Below are positions 63,979 to 64,000 of a stretch of DNA of 64,000 nt, in pieces. The notes under the pieces are model-generated. The model saw only the letters and a program-made list of their open reading frames with translations. It was not told the origin of the DNA and did not search any database. The DNA lies in NCBI GenBank assembly GCA_945957385.1, contig CAMFKP010000003.1, positions 62,001 to 126,000 on the forward strand. The letters run 5' to 3'. The DNA is from an uncultured Aeromonadaceae bacterium (GTDB lineage Bacteria > Pseudomonadota > Gammaproteobacteria > Enterobacterales > Aeromonadaceae). How positions within the stretch are numbered: the first letter of the stretch is position 1; every line of letters starts with the position of its first letter. Made by a program: the position numbers and the translations under genes.

Positions 63979-64000
63979 TTGGGAACTTTGCGGACACTAA

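Overview
This 64 kb window looks like the chromosome of a gammaproteobacterium close to Aeromonas. The reasons are GC-rich coding sequence, a complete Vibrio/Aeromonas-type lateral (laf) flagellar locus, an Aeromonas-like lateral flagellin N-terminus, Spot 42 RNA next to polA, an intact ubiE-ubiJ-ubiB-tatABC-tatD-hemB operon, and an MCR/EptA-type phosphoethanolamine transferase. The genus is an inference.

Layout. (1) 1-3.5 kb: a polar amino-acid ABC transporter operon (minus strand), divergent from a MocR-type GntR/aminotransferase regulator. (2) 3.5-9.5 kb: a lipid A phosphoethanolamine transferase with a perfect PmrA box, a surface-lipoprotein alpha-amylase (GH13) and a LacI-family repressor. 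(3) 9.5-16.2 kb, minus strand: housekeeping genes hemB, tatD, tatC, tatB, tatA, ubiB, ubiJ, ubiE and crcB. (4) 16.4-51.1 kb: a lateral flagellar island holding export gate (fliPQR-flhBA), switch (fliM, fliN plus an extra SpoA-domain protein), regulator lafK, basal body and export ATPase (fliEFGHIJ), flgAMN (minus), rod/hook/rings (flgB-flgL, lafW), flagellin lafA, cap and chaperones (lafB, lafC, lafX), hook-length control (lafE), lafF, sigma factor lafS, motor lafT/lafU, and a terminal PilZ-like gene. A lytic transglycosylase converges on its end. (5) 52-64 kb: yhhQ under a preQ1-I riboswitch, polA, Spot 42 RNA plus a second candidate sRNA, engB, a DnaJ-related gene, a CheX-like DUF3334 gene, yihI, hemN, alanine dehydrogenase and a SlyB-like lipoprotein.

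How it works together. The striking feature is layered control of the lateral flagella. Three c-di-GMP-I (GEMM) riboswitches sit in the leaders of the fliM operon (one) and lafK (two in tandem), so c-di-GMP probably gates the top of the hierarchy. LafK and sigma-54 can then act at -24/-12 sites seen before flgB and lafX and, more weakly, fliM. LafS (sigma-28 type) can act at a motif found here three times with identical 11-base spacing (T-Y-A-A-K-T-T-Y, N11, GGTCGCT), before lafA, flgM and lafX. The PilZ-like gene at the end of the motor operon could add a protein-level c-di-GMP input. The lateral FliM lacks the usual N-terminal CheY-binding segment and the lateral FlgJ lacks its muramidase domain. 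All start choices, promoters and RNA structures come from reading the sequence by eye; no search or folding program was run.
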